DNA of 64,000 nt from Glandiceps talaboti (lineage: Eukaryota > Hemichordata > Enteropneusta > Spengelidae): the NCBI RefSeq assembly GCF_964340395.1, contig NC_135568.1, forward strand, positions 4,507,803-4,571,802, read 5' to 3'. The number at the start of each line of letters is the position of its first letter. Positions within the stretch are counted from its first letter, which is position 1. Positions 34,951-48,377 of the stretch are shown here, piece by piece. The notes beneath the pieces are model-generated. The model did not search any database. It saw only the letters and a list, made by a program, of their open reading frames with translations, and was not told the DNA's origin. The translations under genes were made by a program, and so were the position numbers.

Positions 34951-37900
34951 AAGAGTGCCTGTATACCCTTCCTTTTCATAAAATGTACCAGTACATGCAT
35001 TGTAATAATATAGAAAACTTACTGAAGCTCATATAAGTGATACTAGTACGTGTATACTAGGGAACCTTCTTATACATGTGTAGCATTTGCAAAATAAATG
35101 AATATAAATTGAAAATATATGAAAGATGGCTTAATAAGCACTTATATTTATGAATATATTTGGCAGTTAATACTGTACAAAATTGAGCTTAAAGGTCTCT
35201 TATTGGCAAGACTGTGAAGTCTGCTCCAAAATATTGCACTTACATTAAATTTTGTTTTATTTCATAAAATTGTACGATTTGGACTCCCCAAAGTATAAAG
35301 TATATAAAATATGGTCAATTTTTCTCAGAAATGAATCCGTTATATTTTGAGATATCTTTTATAGGATGAAGAATTGATGTGACATTAATTTTTTGAAAGG
35401 CAGAATTTTTTGATAAATGATGGCTAGATAATTATAATAAATAGTTTTCTGGATGTAGTCAATTTGACACAGTGCAGTCTGCATATTAATGAGAGTATGT
35501 GTTATCCTGGTTTATCTTTGTAAGTGCATTTTATTTAAAAAAAACACAGACTGTAGTTGAGGCCCTATTTTTGTCAAGATAAAAAGATTATAGTAAAAAT
35601 GATGTCATCAATAGAGGTTTCCCATAAACTCTTGCAGGAAATTGTCAAAATGGCCGAACACATGTCAAGTGTAGTACGACTTCTTTAAAATACAATGTAT
35701 TTAAAAGTTGAGTAAGTTACTGAGGTGTTATTTTTTCACCCAAAATCATATGTTAGTTGAGTACTAAAGATGGAAATAAGAATTGGTATGGTTCCCCCTG
35801 TGGTGTAGTGGAGAGGTGCTCAGGAATAGCAGTCGGTAGGGCATTGCTTTAAATCCTGAATTAACTTCTGCAGTTATGTTGAAATGTATGATTGTGTATA
35901 TGCTTGCATAAAAAGGAGCAATTCCCAGCATAAAAAAGTAAAACTATGTTAACAAATTTTTGCTAACAACTTGTCAGCATCTTCAGGGTGGGGTGTAGTA
36001 TAGTCCTGATGATACTGACGATACACCAGCAAAAATTTGAGATTCTCTTCCACAAAATATTATATTTGACAGAGTAGAAATTTTGACTTGATTCTATGAA
36101 TTCAGAGTCCGTGAACATTCTTTCTCTTACATATACTACGATTTTAGTTTGAAACCCAGGTGCAATGCCTGGGGAACTCGGTAGATTTTACCTTCTTGCC
36201 CTTTTTAACAGAAATTGCCTCAGTCTGTATAGATACATATGAAATATGATATATGCAGTTTCTGCCTGATTGATGTCGTACCTAAAGGAAAGAAAATTTA
36301 TAATGAACTCTCTAGGGAATTTATTCTGAGGACAAAAACAGCTATAGTTTAGATAGCCGAAAGGGGACTTCTTTTTTAATGTAAAAAGTGTTGTGTTCAA
36401 CTTTTTGAAATAAAACCTAATAACAGGAAGCCGGTGACATACGCTGACATTTCTGACTTGTTTTATGTAGGGAGAAAGAGGAACTGTGGTGAAATGATTT
36501 AGAATGTTTGAGAGATTATAGAATACAAAAGTATAATGTACAAATGTAGCTTGATTGTTCCAAAGGTAGTATACAGTTTACGGAAAGGAACATTTCTAAA
36601 GCAATCAGAATAAAATCGATGACTTACAGTTGATGTAAATAAGAAGTTCACCAGTATTACCATGTCAGTGAGCTTTTCGATTTTTTTTTTTGATAATTCC
36701 ATAAATCCATACAGTTCTATACATCAATCTATGGCTTACAGTTGATGCAAATCGGAAGTTCACCAGTGTTGGCGTGTCATCAGCCGGAATTTAATTTTCC
36801 AGTCAACGGTACAAAGAAAACCACATTAATCATTAAATGAGCCAATCTTCAGCACTTGTCCATACAAGGCAGTTCTGTCATACTAATGAAATTTGCCTCG
36901 TTCGATGTGTGTATAATCAAAATTACTGTGAAAGAACCAAGCCAGTGAAATTATAGCCATGAATCAAGTGGTCCGACTCCCTGTAGTAGTAGACTACGAT
37001 GCAATGAATGAAGACAAACGATGTCTGATCATCCACAAGACTGTTCTCGCTCTCTAAATCTCATTTTATCGACTACGCCTCATATTTTTTTAGGGAAGTT
37101 TTTGAAGAAAATGAGAATTTATGGATGAGAATTTAGTACACCTGTATGTAGGTGTCGTCAGTGCAGTGTGGTTAAGTTGTGGTTGTTTGATGTGAAAAAT
37201 TAATCATGTTGTAAGTTAGTAAATGTCAGCAGGAGTAATATTGGCATTTAATTTATAGACCACTGCCCGTAACATTTACAATGTATAGTGTACATTGCAT
37301 GTGCATACCTACCTGTCGTCCGGATGCCAACATGGAGGTGTACATCATGACGATACCGTATAGGAACTAAGCTGTGTAGTTCGGGTTTTCACCAACTAGA
37401 GTAGTCTGGATGCCAACGTGGAAGTGTAAATCATAACGATACAGTACAGGAAGTAGACTAACCTGCCTGTACATACATGCAGTGTATTACTATTAGATGT
37501 AATATTGATGCAGGTACATGGAAACAAACAGTACTTCTTAGATTATAGAAATTAGAATTCATGTATTAATTGATAGGAAAGCTGGTAAGACTTTAGCACC
37601 CTAAATTTATATGAAAATCTGGTTTGGTAATTGAATGCATGTAACAGGAAAAATGAAAGTTGGCGAAATTTTGAAACTCTTGTATCAACAGCAAAATTTG
37701 GTAAGGTTTAGAATTCCTGTAACTAATTAAATCTGGAAAGGTAGTACCCTGGAACCTAGAATGAAACGTGGGTGAGTTCAGAACCTTGTAAATAAGAGGG
37801 GAAGATGTAAGATTCTAGTAATTGATAGAGAAATTTGGTAAAAGTGTAGAAATTTATCAACTTCTTTTCATTCAACAATGATTGTTTTTGGTAATCCACT

Positions 37901-39865
37901 TAAAACTGGTACTTATGGTATATTTTTTGTTGACGCAAAAAAACCAAACAAAGATATTTTATCCATGATACCAAATTACAACCAAAATGTTATATTGTTG
38001 ATACCCAAAATATGAATAAATTTAATGTTGTATCTGTAATGTGCATCCAGGGACCGTGATCATGTTGTGGAATTAGTTTGGTCTTGGAATTTCATTTAGA
38101 TTAAGTTAGGAAAAAGGAGAAAAACTTAATATTTGAAATCTACAGAATGTATTAAAGATAAGCAGATTATGTAGTTGGAATGTGAAATTCCAAATTGAAG
38201 CCATTGGCTTACTTGACTCTTACAGATATTTTTGATGACTATATTGAAGCCATCATTTTAAGTCCATGTAGGATTTCTTGTCAAAGCTTACTTGCTAAAT
38301 TCTACTCAAGCAAACTTTGAAAAAGTAATTCTTGAAAGTACATGTACCAATTTGAAGGATTATGGACTGAATTTGATACTGTAAACCTAGATATTTTCAC
38401 TTCTACAAAATTTTGTGATTTTACAGTCTTCAGCAAGTTCTCAAAGACTAATTTTCTCTAATTACCTGACATTATGTTCATGTGCAAGAAGGCATTTTAG
38501 TCACTACTTATTTTTGCGTTTTTTGTTTTCCAAAAAAATCAATGAACATAAGTCTTCAGCGAAATTTTCCATGTTTATATAGTATACTGTCAGATAACAT
38601 TAAAGGCCTGGATTCAGTCCCTGGTTCTTGCGTTAGTGTTATCTTATTAGTGAAGTCATTGTGTAGTCTGTCGTTCCTTTGTTCTGGACAGTTTTCCATA
38701 ACATGTTTTTCATACATGTACCTAACTTTAATCCCAATTGGACCAAAAAAGTACAAGCTTGGGTTCAGAGAAGAATAAATAAACCTGAAGTGAACTGTGT
38801 ATGCTGTTGAAATAGTAATATCATAAATATAAAGTGCAATGCTCTAGCTTGAATTCATGGGAGATTTCTATAAAACTTGGATTGATCGTGTTTTCTATTG
38901 ATAAACAAAATTAAAAAGAACCGCAATTCATTGAAGATAGTATTGGATAGATATGCATTTAGCATGCAGTCAAACCCATGGAAGGTTGTAAAACTTAGAT
39001 TGATTGGGTTTCTATTGTAAAATAAAGTAAAAAGGACCGCAATGGGTTCATTGAAGATAGTATTGGATCATGGATAGATATGCAAAGCATGCAGTTGATC
39101 CAATGGAAGGTTGTAAAACTTAAGATTGATTGATTTTCTATTGTTAAACAAAGTTATAGGCAGGACAAGGTTGTAAAAAACTTTTGTGAACTCAACTGTG
39201 TATAATGAAATCAGTGAAATAAAACGTAATGGTTGAAAAAAAAAGTTCAGCGGATTGGATGAAGTTTTGTGTACTGTATTTGTCATGCAACTGTTAGCCG
39301 TACAGTCATTCTACATAGTCTGTTCTCTCCTGTCCAGTAGAGAAAGTTTGGAAATGTGTCATTGAATGTCTTCAGGCTATAGGTTACTAGGGTCATATGA
39401 AACGTTGGTGTACTGTGGTTGCTGTGGTAAAAGTAATTTCTAAAGAATTATCAAGGGAACTTTTTCAAAGCTTAGTTTGTGTGTCTAGTGGAGTATTGAA
39501 GATTACACAACTATCAAGAATTGTACATGTATTTATGGCAAGTGTCAGGTACCTGGGGCTGTTTCTGGCAGCCAGGGCATGTTTTATAGGTTTGTTTAGT
39601 GACCTTACTACTCAGCCTATACTGACCCCTACTATTGTGTTGTAGTGATTGACATTTTGGAGTTTGATGGAGGTGAGAATCAGAGGTCTCAATATACAGC
39701 ATTGTAAACATCTATACAATCCTAATACAAATAGTCTACCCAAGTCATGTCTTCTTACCTTTCTATTTTTGTGAAAGCTGTCATGCCTTCCTGGCCCTAC
39801 GTCCTGACTTTCCTTGACTGCCTTCAATCATGCCATCTCTTTTTGTTGTGGGTTTCACTCAGCCC
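34951..39865. other. Intronic DNA without recognised exon
   Basis: Contains the tRNA-like segment at 35793, a fragment of the 15.5-kb repeat at 36150, and a local duplication around 38870-39180 (GGATAGATATGCA and GATTGATTG(G/A)(G/T)TTTCTATTG, about 120 bp apart). The + strand reads 43 codons open at 36932-37060 without features that would prove an exon. Confidence 0.45.
35793..35860 (+). mobile_element. tRNA-like segment, possible tRNA-derived SINE remnant
   Basis: TGGTGTAGTGG at 35801 fits the internal A box of tRNA genes, and GCTTTAAATCC at 35846 is a weakened B box at about the expected distance. There is no convincing acceptor stem or anticodon arm, so it is not a working tRNA. A SINE head or a tRNA pseudogene both fit. 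Chance resemblance is not excluded. Confidence 0.35.
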
Positions 39866-39924
39866 TCCCCCCTCTCTCTCTCTCTCTCCCTCCCTCCCTC
39901 CCTCCCTCCCCTCCCTCTCTCCCC

Positions 39925-40020
<96 letters not shown>
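39866..40020. repeat. (CCCT)n-(CT)n pyrimidine tract
   Basis: Short CT and CCCT units followed by about 95 bp of uninterrupted CT. It has the same two-part architecture as the purine tract at 31279, on the opposite strand. The Leu-Ser frames are artefacts. Confidence 0.97.
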
Positions 40021-40023
<3 letters not shown>

Positions 40024-40463
40024 ATACAAAAGTAAACCTCCCTACTTCAGTGAAGACAAGTGCAGAGCCAATCATGAACAAGCAAATGGCATCTTCCCCC
40101 CACATACACACTTGCTCTAAAGTACTAAATAAAAAGAGCAGTAACTGCCATAAATAGTAGACTGAGTGGCAGGTTTGTTGAGAATTAAAAAAATATATTT
40201 AAAAAATAAAAACATTATTGAAATGTATATATTGATTTCACCATGATAGGGATTGTTTTCATCATGCTCAGCTCATAGCTAGTCTATCCTCTATCAACTC
40301 TTTCAGATTTCTCTTTCTTAGAGACCATGGTGGCATCCAGACTAGGTCATAGCGATGTCCCTGTATAAACATACTAGTATACAATATACATTGTACATTG
40401 TATGGAGCTACCTGAAAATAACATTACTTTCACCACCCTCACAAAAGCAATCTTTGTATTAAA

Positions 40464-40695
40464 GTGACATCACTTTGTGACATCACTTAGCAGTTTGTTT
40501 TCACCACACTCCTGTAAGCTGTCACTGTATAAACGTACATGTATGTGGGGCTGCCAGAACGTGACATCACTTCGCAGTTTGTTTTCACCACACTCCTGTA
40601 AGCTGTCTCTGTATAAACGTATGTGGAGCTACCAGAACGTGACATCACTTCGCAGTTTGTTTTCACCACACTCCTGAAAGCTGTGCCTGCACATG
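40464..40695. repeat. ~77-84 bp tandem repeats, three copies
   Basis: GTGACATCACTTCGCAGTTT followed by GTTTTCACCACACTCCTGTAA, AGCTGT and TATAAACGTA recurs three times, with a further partial copy. TGACATCA is close to a CRE/AP-1 core, so the array multiplies it. The repeated 25-residue open frames on both strands derive from the array. Confidence 0.9.
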
Positions 40696-41397
40696 TACAG
40701 GGAGCTACAGTAATGTAGTATCACTCCTCAGTCACGATTACTGAACCCCCATGCATGTACATGGAATTCTAAATATAGGTCATTTTGTCTTGTAAGCTAG
40801 ATACATGTATCTCATCTAGATCAAGGTTTAATGTATAGAGGGTCATTTGTTGAAAGACTTCTCATATCTTCTCATAAAACATGACTGTGTAAACCATCAA
40901 CACCCATCATACTACTTGACCTGATCAGTCCGTTCACCTTTGAGTACCATTGTACTATAAACATTTTACAGAAAATTGCAGACTATTATTTTTGATTAAA
41001 ATCAAACCAAAATTTTTCTATCAATTTAAACTTAAGATTTATTTTCATAATTTCTGCCCAAAATGAAGGTGAAATTTTCCAAAAATTTTCATTGAAACTA
41101 CATTTTTGGTTAAAATGATTTTTGCAGGAAAGAAACGTAACTTACAATTAATTTAAAAATAAAAGATATTTTTCTGCTTCGTGTCTAAATGTAGAGTTAG
41201 AATTTGTCCAGAAAGTACACAAAAACAATAATGATATACAAATGTAGGTGGAAGGTTGTAATACATTCTTGTTGTGTCACTCTAGTTGTAAGCAGTTGAT
41301 GTGCATGTAAACAGACAGTGTGGTATAAATCTTAGGGCTGTCACCAGATAGATAATATTTATATTCAAAGCTATGCATGGGTGATCCAATTGTCCCC
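40696..41397. other. Intronic DNA, nothing recognised
   Basis: AT-rich, no exon seen. Confidence 0.45.
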
Positions 41398-41788
41398 TAA
41401 GGCCTAATAAAGAAATTTGTGTGGCTCTGATTACACTCAATTTTAGAATAGGTGGGGTAGATAGATTTGTTATTTTATTTTATTATATTTTTTTTCATGT
41501 GTCTACTAGTTCAGGCAGTTATGTTTTCTGTTGTTTTCCATATGGTGTCTGTGTTATTGGTTTCTTCTCATCAGATGTACAGCCATTACAGATTGGAAGA
41601 ACAATGTTACATATACATTGTCTTGATGTCAATATCCGCATCCACTATTTCTGGCGAGACTTCACAATTTTCGCGATTTTAATATTTTATTATTTTTTCT
41701 CTCAAATATGTAAAAAAAAGTTTAGGGTCGACAGTGAAAAACTAGGTGGGGTTGGGTAACCAGAACCAACTAATTTTTTAGACCTCAT
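41398..41788 (+). mobile_element. MITE-like element, copy 2 (inverted relative to 17.4 kb)
   Basis: Starts TAAGGCCTAATAAAG and ends near TTTTTTAGACCTCA, where the right terminal repeat has decayed. Interior landmarks (TACACTCAATTTTAGAATAG, CCATATGG, GGTTTCTTCTCATCAGATGT, CACTATTTCTGGCGAGACTT) match the complement of copy 1. The 112-codon frame 41421-41759 runs along it, but copy 1 does not preserve that frame, so it is not a gene. Confidence 0.75.
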
Positions 41789-44187
41789 TTATTTTACATA
41801 TATTTTCACACCTTTTACTTGTACATTTTACAATACAACAAAGAGGTCAAATTGAGTGACAGTGTTCCCCATAGAATTTATCATCATTTTGGTGGGGAAG
41901 CCCAGTAAATGATGTGGGAACCCCACCCTTAAAAAAAACAAATTATTGAATTAATTATAACACACTGGATTTGGTGCAGCTAGCTGAGCCATAGCAATAA
42001 GCAATATTTGGGTCTGCTCCCTAAAATCAGTGCCCCAAAACGTGATCACAATTTAAATTTGTTACTGTACTTTTTTTAATTTTTTAATTTTTTAATTTTT
42101 TTTAATTTATTTAAAAAAAAAATTGTTACTGTACTTCGTGGATGTAAGTTTGTAACATTTACAATGTCTACATAGTGTAATTATCGGCATTTTAGCGATT
42201 TTATGTGAATATGTTTATTCTTAGTTGTCTGATCAAAAAATAATTCTCCAGTTACTTTTAGTACAGTTTTAATAACACTATTAGTGAAAAGAACTTTGTG
42301 TATATGTTTTATAAATGAATGTGTTTCCAAGTAATTCTATATGGATAATATACATGGAGTGATCATGTTACTGTACATGTAATGGAGTATTTTATTTGAT
42401 GCAGTACATGTGCAGTTAACGATGACTTCCAATAAATATAAAACACATTAATTGGTGACAGTGGATGTACTGACTCAGGATTTGTATATTGGGTTAATTT
42501 GTGGGCACTGCCTATGTGAAAAGGTAGCTTAGTTCATCAATTTGTATGGGGTTATTTCTGTGGCGCTGTCTATTGAAAGAGGAAGCTTAGTTCGCCGATT
42601 GAAATATGATATTCATTTAGTCTAAATCTTGGCAACACCAGCACGATACAAAGATCTTTTCAGGAAGGATTTAAGAAGAGAAAAGCTTAAATCGTTTTAT
42701 CGTTTTAGGCGGCAGAGTAATAATCTGACATGACACAGCTACGCTACATGTAAGCAGGAAAAAGATAGACAGGTAGATCAAAGCCTACACCCTTGTAGTT
42801 GTTTGCATTTATTTCTGACATCACTAGTGGCAATTACTACAACAAAGTAAAGAGCAGTATTGTTGCCATGCCAACGATATTGTTGCCATGCCAACTCCCT
42901 ACAATGTTTTCTTCAAGACACTAATGCTGAAGGCTAGCAATGAGTTTGAATATGAATAAACTCATAGCCACATGATGTAAGGAAAAGCTGTGTTAATAAA
43001 GTTATACGCAGCCTTTATCTACTGTTTAGCGTCTACAAAGTAATAGTAATATAGCCATTGGCAGTTGTTACTTAGCAGCACTGTTGCCATGTCAACAGTA
43101 TGAAAAACGTTCAAGAGGCTGAGGTCCAGCCAAGAATTCAATGTGAATACCCAAAAGCTCATTACATGGTTAGACTAGAGAAAATTTTGAAAGGACCAAC
43201 AATGACATGAGGACCTTTTATCTACCCAGCTTTCAGCAGTTATTCTGAAACTGCCAACAGCAGTTTTTGTAGCAAACTACATTCATATAGGAAGAGTACA
43301 TAGACTGTTGCCATGTCAACAACATCAATATCGTAACTCTCAAGATACAGGGACTACATTTTTAGTTGAAAGTACAATGTCAGGACTGTTTAGAGGTTCC
43401 CTAATTGTGGTATATCAGTATTTTAGCTCAGTTACTTGGATGTCTTGACCAATCAGATCTCTTGATTTCCATCACCAGTATACTGGTAAACTCTAATACA
43501 GCCTGTTGGCAAGACAACACACCAGTAAAACATGACCAGTAAAACAAACATTTGACATGTATGATCAGTTTATCATGATGTGTACAAGAAGATGTCACTG
43601 CACTTTTCACTGGAGTGACATGTATATTCACGTTGTCATGTAATGTTAGTTCTACGCAATAACAAAGTTGTTTATGTCTTGTCAGTTTTACAATGATGGA
43701 TGTATAAAGTGTGGTAGTAATAAGAATAAATGACATTTACAATGTGTCCAGTAGACATCTAGGGTTCTTTACAGTCATTTCAAGGAGTGTAGTTACATTC
43801 TCTCTTTGGTACAACATGGTTGACCTACATTCCATTAATGATCACACAGTGATAAATACTTGGAAAATGTTATACTAAGGACATTGGAACCCCGAATTAG
43901 AACATATACGGTACATACATGTAGTAGTACATATAGTAGAAAGATAGGTACATGTACAATGTACATGTAGATACATATACATGACATATGTATAGACAGA
44001 CACAGACACAGACAGACAGACAGACAGACAGACAGACTGGTAGGCATAGACCCAAGTAGAGGCAGATACATGTACCTGTAGATCAATAGATATAGATAAA
44101 AACATTAGGTAGATAAACATATACTAGATAGATAGAATTTTGTACATGCATACGTGCATATATATATACATGTACATGCACTTGCAT

Positions 44188-44225
<38 letters not shown>

Positions 44226-44842
44226 TAAATGCACAATAAACTCAAATGCACACATGTAGAAGCAAATAGTACATTATAAAACCACATGTAAATTGTACTT
44301 ACACACAGACAGACCTAAATTTCTTGACGTGCCAGATGTTTTTGTCAGTGTATTAGACAGTCCATATGGAGAATGCCATATGTATATATTCATGTTCTAC
44401 ATACATGTATGCTTGAAAATTACAAGTCGTATAAAGTTTAAAAACTGTCACATGTACAAATGTACACGTAAGCAGTTAGCCGTATATATCCTTGACACAT
44501 TTGCACTTAAAGACTACAGGCTAGTAGTACAGGAGGCTCTTGAGATCCAATTCTAAAGAAGTTGACCTTGACCTTGAAGAATTTGCACTTGAAAGTCATT
44601 TTAAGGAGAATCATGGTTGACCCAGACCCTGAGTTTGACCTTGACCTAAGATTTGATGGGTAGACTTATACATGTACAATTGTAGAGAGGTGTGTTCAAA
44701 CTATGAGGATTTGTCAGCATTGTGTGTGTGCTCGCGTGCATGTGTGCGTGTGTGTGTGTGACAATGGTTGTGCTGTATGAACTTGAGAAGGTTGATGTCT
44801 TATTCTCAGAGAAAGTATATGAAGAGAACAATCAATATTGAA
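41789..44842. other. Intronic DNA with CAGA and A/T runs
   Basis: A TTTTTAATTT-type run is at 42070-42125. GTTGCCATGCCAAC appears twice at 42862-42895, with GTTGCCATGTCAAC at 43083 and 43309. Short CAGA tracts are at 44006-44037 and 44190-44225. No exon recognised. Confidence 0.5.
44563..44647 (-). promoter_or_regulatory. Cluster of TGACCTTGA half-sites
   Basis: TGACCTTGACCTTGA at 44563-44577 and TGACCTTGACCT at 44636-44647, with TTGACCCAGACCCTG between. The complement contains three TCAAGGTCA-type cores (ERR/NR5A half-site). It may be a degenerate simple repeat and not a selected element. Confidence 0.3.
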
Positions 44843-44949
44843 TAGCCCAGAGACTTGTCTTGGTGTTACTTTCTCAAGGAGTTTTCGACATATTTATTCT
44901 GGTTTTGAGAGCTTCTGAGATTGTAACACCAATACAAGTCCCTGGGCTA
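44843..44949. mobile_element. Hairpin element, 107 bp
   Basis: The left arm TAGCCCAGAGACTTGTCTTG continues to GTGTTAC. The right arm is its reverse complement (GTAACACCAATACAAGTCCC then TGGGCTA) with two mismatches over 27 bases. The ~53-base centre is unpaired. It is a compact MITE, or a precursor-like hairpin if transcribed. Confidence 0.75.
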
Positions 44950-45020
44950 CATGTTCAAAGGTGAGTCAAAACTGCAACATGTGTGGATTGCAAGCACATC
45001 TCTATGAAGTGCTAGTCACG

Positions 45021-45212
<192 letters not shown>

Positions 45213-45689
45213 CTTCCCTTGGTCAGCAAACCCATCACTATATGTATGAGTTATTTGAAGGCCTGCCTTTAATACTAGTGAGACACAAAATCAAAGTCTA
45301 CTGTTAAGTCAGGATGTTCAATATTATATTATTTTATTATTAAGTGTTCAACATCTTGATGAAAGAAGAATAGAATATCTGAATTGAAGGTGTGGATAAA
45401 ATGGGAAGCTCATTTGGCACACTGGTGTGGATGAGATGTAGTCTATAGGTTTTTGAATCCGAATATCTCAGTCACCAAGTGAGATCTCTAAATTCAATAT
45501 ACACATGTCCTGTAGACTAGATGAGATGGGAAGAAATACTTGAAGGTTTAATTACTTTTGAGAATTCTACATGTATCTTGTCATTTTTCACACCTATTTG
45601 CTATTTGTAGGTACTATTGACTTGATGAACATTATTAGAAGGGTAGACTTGAATGCATCTCCATTATACATGTCGGTACCATTTTCAAC

Positions 45690-46025
45690 ACATCTGTAAG
45701 ATGTGAAACTTAGCCACATTGTCAAGCGATATCTGATAATCCTTGCTTTCTGTTTGATGTGAAACTAACCAACCATATTGTAAAGCTATATCTGTTTCTT
45801 AAAGAATTATCTTTTGAAAGGTGTAAAACTAATGATCTTGTCAAGCGATATGCTTTCTGCCTTTCATCTGATCCCTTGCATTCTGTAAGATGTGAAACCA
45901 GCTACAAATGTACCTTGTCAAGCGATATTATGCTTTCATCTGATCCTTGCTTTCTGTGAGCATTGAAACTACAAGTGTAGCTACAAATGTACCAAGTCAA
46001 GCGATATCAGTTTGTATAAACCCTT
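45690..46025. repeat. Degenerate ~60-bp repeats with GTCAAGCGATAT
   Basis: TTGTCAAGCGATAT or a close variant occurs at about 45718, 45776, 45838, 45917 and 45996, each with GATGTGAAAC or similar upstream and CTTGCTTTCTGT downstream. The + frame 45759-45959 follows it. Confidence 0.75.
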
Positions 46026-46037
46026 ACTTTATATAAC

Positions 46038-46077
46038 TCAGACCACTAACGTCTTGTTTATTTAATAGTAGTCTGAG
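46038..46077. repeat. CTCAGACCACTA palindrome
   Basis: CTCAGACCACTA on the left and TAGTAGTCTGAG on the right (one mismatch), 16 bases between. Same family as 7204, 28546 and 29218. Confidence 0.75.
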
Positions 46078-46462
46078 CTAATGATAATACCAACCAACCC
46101 ACCTTGTCAAGTGGAACACATCTTGTATATGTTTCCATCAGAAGCCTGACTTGTCACAGATTAGTATAGGTTATTTTTAGGATAGGATTATATGAATTGA
46201 CGATATCATGTTGTGTTTTCAGTATTTTTGACATAACTGCATGGCATGTAGCTCTTGATTAAAAGGAATGATGGTACAATATGCATGAACTCCCGTCTTA
46301 TGATTGTTGTTTGACAGAATGCATGATGTACTGTATACACTGTGAGATCATACACCATGATTTGCAATATGCAGTGTATTCAAAGGGATGTGACTGTATC
46401 TTGATATGGGAATATTGTCTCTAGTCTTATCTTTACAGCCAAGTTATGTGATGTATATGGTG

Positions 46463-46496
46463 TATGATGTGATGTGATGTGATGTGATGTGATGTC
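46463..46496. repeat. (TGATG)n pentanucleotide repeat
   Basis: Six to seven TGATG units in tandem. Confidence 0.9.
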
Positions 46497-46660
46497 ATGA
46501 TTTATAGAGCATCACCTACTGTACATATACCTCAGTAATGTAAACTGGTACATGTACATGTATATAACAAATTCATAAGTTGGTCTAAAATATTGTAAGG
46601 GTTTGTCTTAGTCTAATTAATTCCAACGAGTTAGAGTGGTAAACATACATGTTAAAGGTG

Positions 46661-46702
46661 AATCACCAATCACCAATCACCAATCACCAATCACCAATCA
46701 CC
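46661..46702. repeat. (AATCACC)6 heptanucleotide repeat
   Basis: Exactly six perfect 7-bp units, 42 bp. A 7-bp period is uncommon among the microsatellites here. Confidence 0.95.
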
Positions 46703-47380
46703 ATAGGAGAATTGAAAGTGTAGGTCTTTGAACTCTGAGTGTAAGTTCATGACTCAAAGGTAAATCTTAGAAGGTAAAGAAAAGTGATTAATGAACAGAA
46801 GTGTTGTGTGGTTAGGTGTGTTGATTGATAGTGGCGTTGAAAACTGATGGATTGGTTTTGACAAGGTTTATGTTGGTGGTTGGTGATGTAATTACCACAT
46901 ACTTGACCCAGCGATGAAGTGAAGTATTTTTACATGTGCAAAATATACCGTAGTAGTATGTGATGTCATTTTCAGGAAAAGCCTTGCAGATACATGATCA
47001 GAGCAAGATACAAAAGTAATCTACCTCCGTAGGCAGTGCAACACAAAGTTGACTACTGAATGGTTTTGGAATACTAAACAAGGGTATATACTTCTGAGAC
47101 AAGATTAGTCCAATAATCTGAGTCTTGACTCAGTCTCAACTAGGCTTGTATTGTAATCCAACATAGCACTCGCACTCTTCAGCATTTTGCTGAAATCATG
47201 GTTTCATACGAGATGGGATAATCTCATTGATGTAAAGTACTTAAGGAAGCCCTAGAGTTACCCTGTCAGTGGTCTGACAGAAAGCCTAGAAATTACTCAT
47301 CCGAAGTGTCTGAATTCATTTCAGTCAAGGAGATTGGACAAAGTATTGCAATTGTGAGAAGATTTCTCTAAAACTATTTT
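46703..47380. other. Intronic DNA, nothing recognised
   Basis: No exon or organised repeat seen. Confidence 0.45.
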
Positions 47381-48260
47381 ACAGGCCATAATCTTTACCC
47401 TTGTGTTTTATGTGCCGTAATCTTCACCCTTGCATCTTACATGCCATAATTTTTGCTGTTGTGTCGTACTTACTGTAACATTTTTCCTTACATCTCCTAA
47501 TCTTTATCCATATATCTTTACGTACTGTAATCTGTACACAAGGCTTACGTCTTCTTTGGTGTAATCTTTACACTCGTGTCTTGCATGTCACAAACTTTAC
47601 CCTTACAAAATATACATCATAATCCGTACTCTTGCGTCTTGTATGTTGCAAACAAACTTTACGGTGCAACTTTACCCTTACAAAATGTACATCATAATCT
47701 TTACTCTGCGTCTTGTATGCCATAAACCGTACCCTTACAAAATGTACATCATAATCTTTACTCTGCATCTTGTATGCCATAAACCGTACCCTTACAAAAT
47801 GTACATCGTAATCTTATGCACTTAAGTCTTACATACTACATGCTCTTGTCGCAATTTTCACCCTTGTCTTGTGACCCAAATCTTTACCCATACACCTTAC
47901 ATACTTGCTATAACCTTAGCCTTACCTCTGTGTGTTGTAAATCTGAACCCCAACACACAGACAACAATCTTCACAGGTATGGCTTGCCTGCCATAACTGT
48001 TACCCATATTTCTTGTAACCTTCACCCTTGCGTCCTACTAATACCCATATGTCCTACTTGCCATAATCTTAACACTTGTGTCTCATTAGCCGTAATCTTA
48101 ACCCTACGTCTTATTTGCCGAACCATACGTCTTATTTGCCATAATCTTGACCCTGCGTCTTACGTGTATTTGCCGTAATCTTAACCCTGCGTCTTATTTG
48201 CATCTTAAACTCCTACGTCTTACAGACCATGTGTCTCCCTTATTGACAATCTTTACCGTG
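47381..48260. repeat. Degenerate array of CCATAATCTTTACCCTT units, with a 57-bp core
   Basis: CCGTAATCTTAACCCTGCGTCTTA-like phrases recur throughout. The best preserved part (47600-47820) repeats every ~57 bp with CTTGTATGCCATAAACCGTA, CCCTTACAAAATGTACATCA and TAATCTTTACTCTGC. The frames 47568-47780 (-) and 47643-48178 (+) show the repeat in protein form and are not genes. Confidence 0.8.
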
Positions 48261-48377
48261 AGTCTTACTTTCCATAAAGTTATACATTGTACCCTCATCT
48301 CCAAATAAAATGTGCAGTCATTAGTGTGATGTCAAAGTATTGGCAACTATACGTTTGCTGCACTATCCTGGAAATTG

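Noticed and set aside
36932-37060. 43-codon + stretch reading MNQVVRLPVVVDYDAMNEDK
   Set aside because: Looks protein-like by eye, but it is short, follows a stop closely, lacks a clear acceptor and matches nothing I recognise, so chance is sufficient.
41421-41759. 112-codon frame over the 41.4-kb element
   Set aside because: The sister copy at 17.4 kb does not keep the frame, and the residues are dominated by T-run translation (Phe, Tyr, Ile).
47568-48178. Repeat proteins on both strands (MAYKMQSKDYDVHFVRV type)
   Set aside because: They mirror the 57-bp DNA repeat, and opposite-strand frames are equally open.
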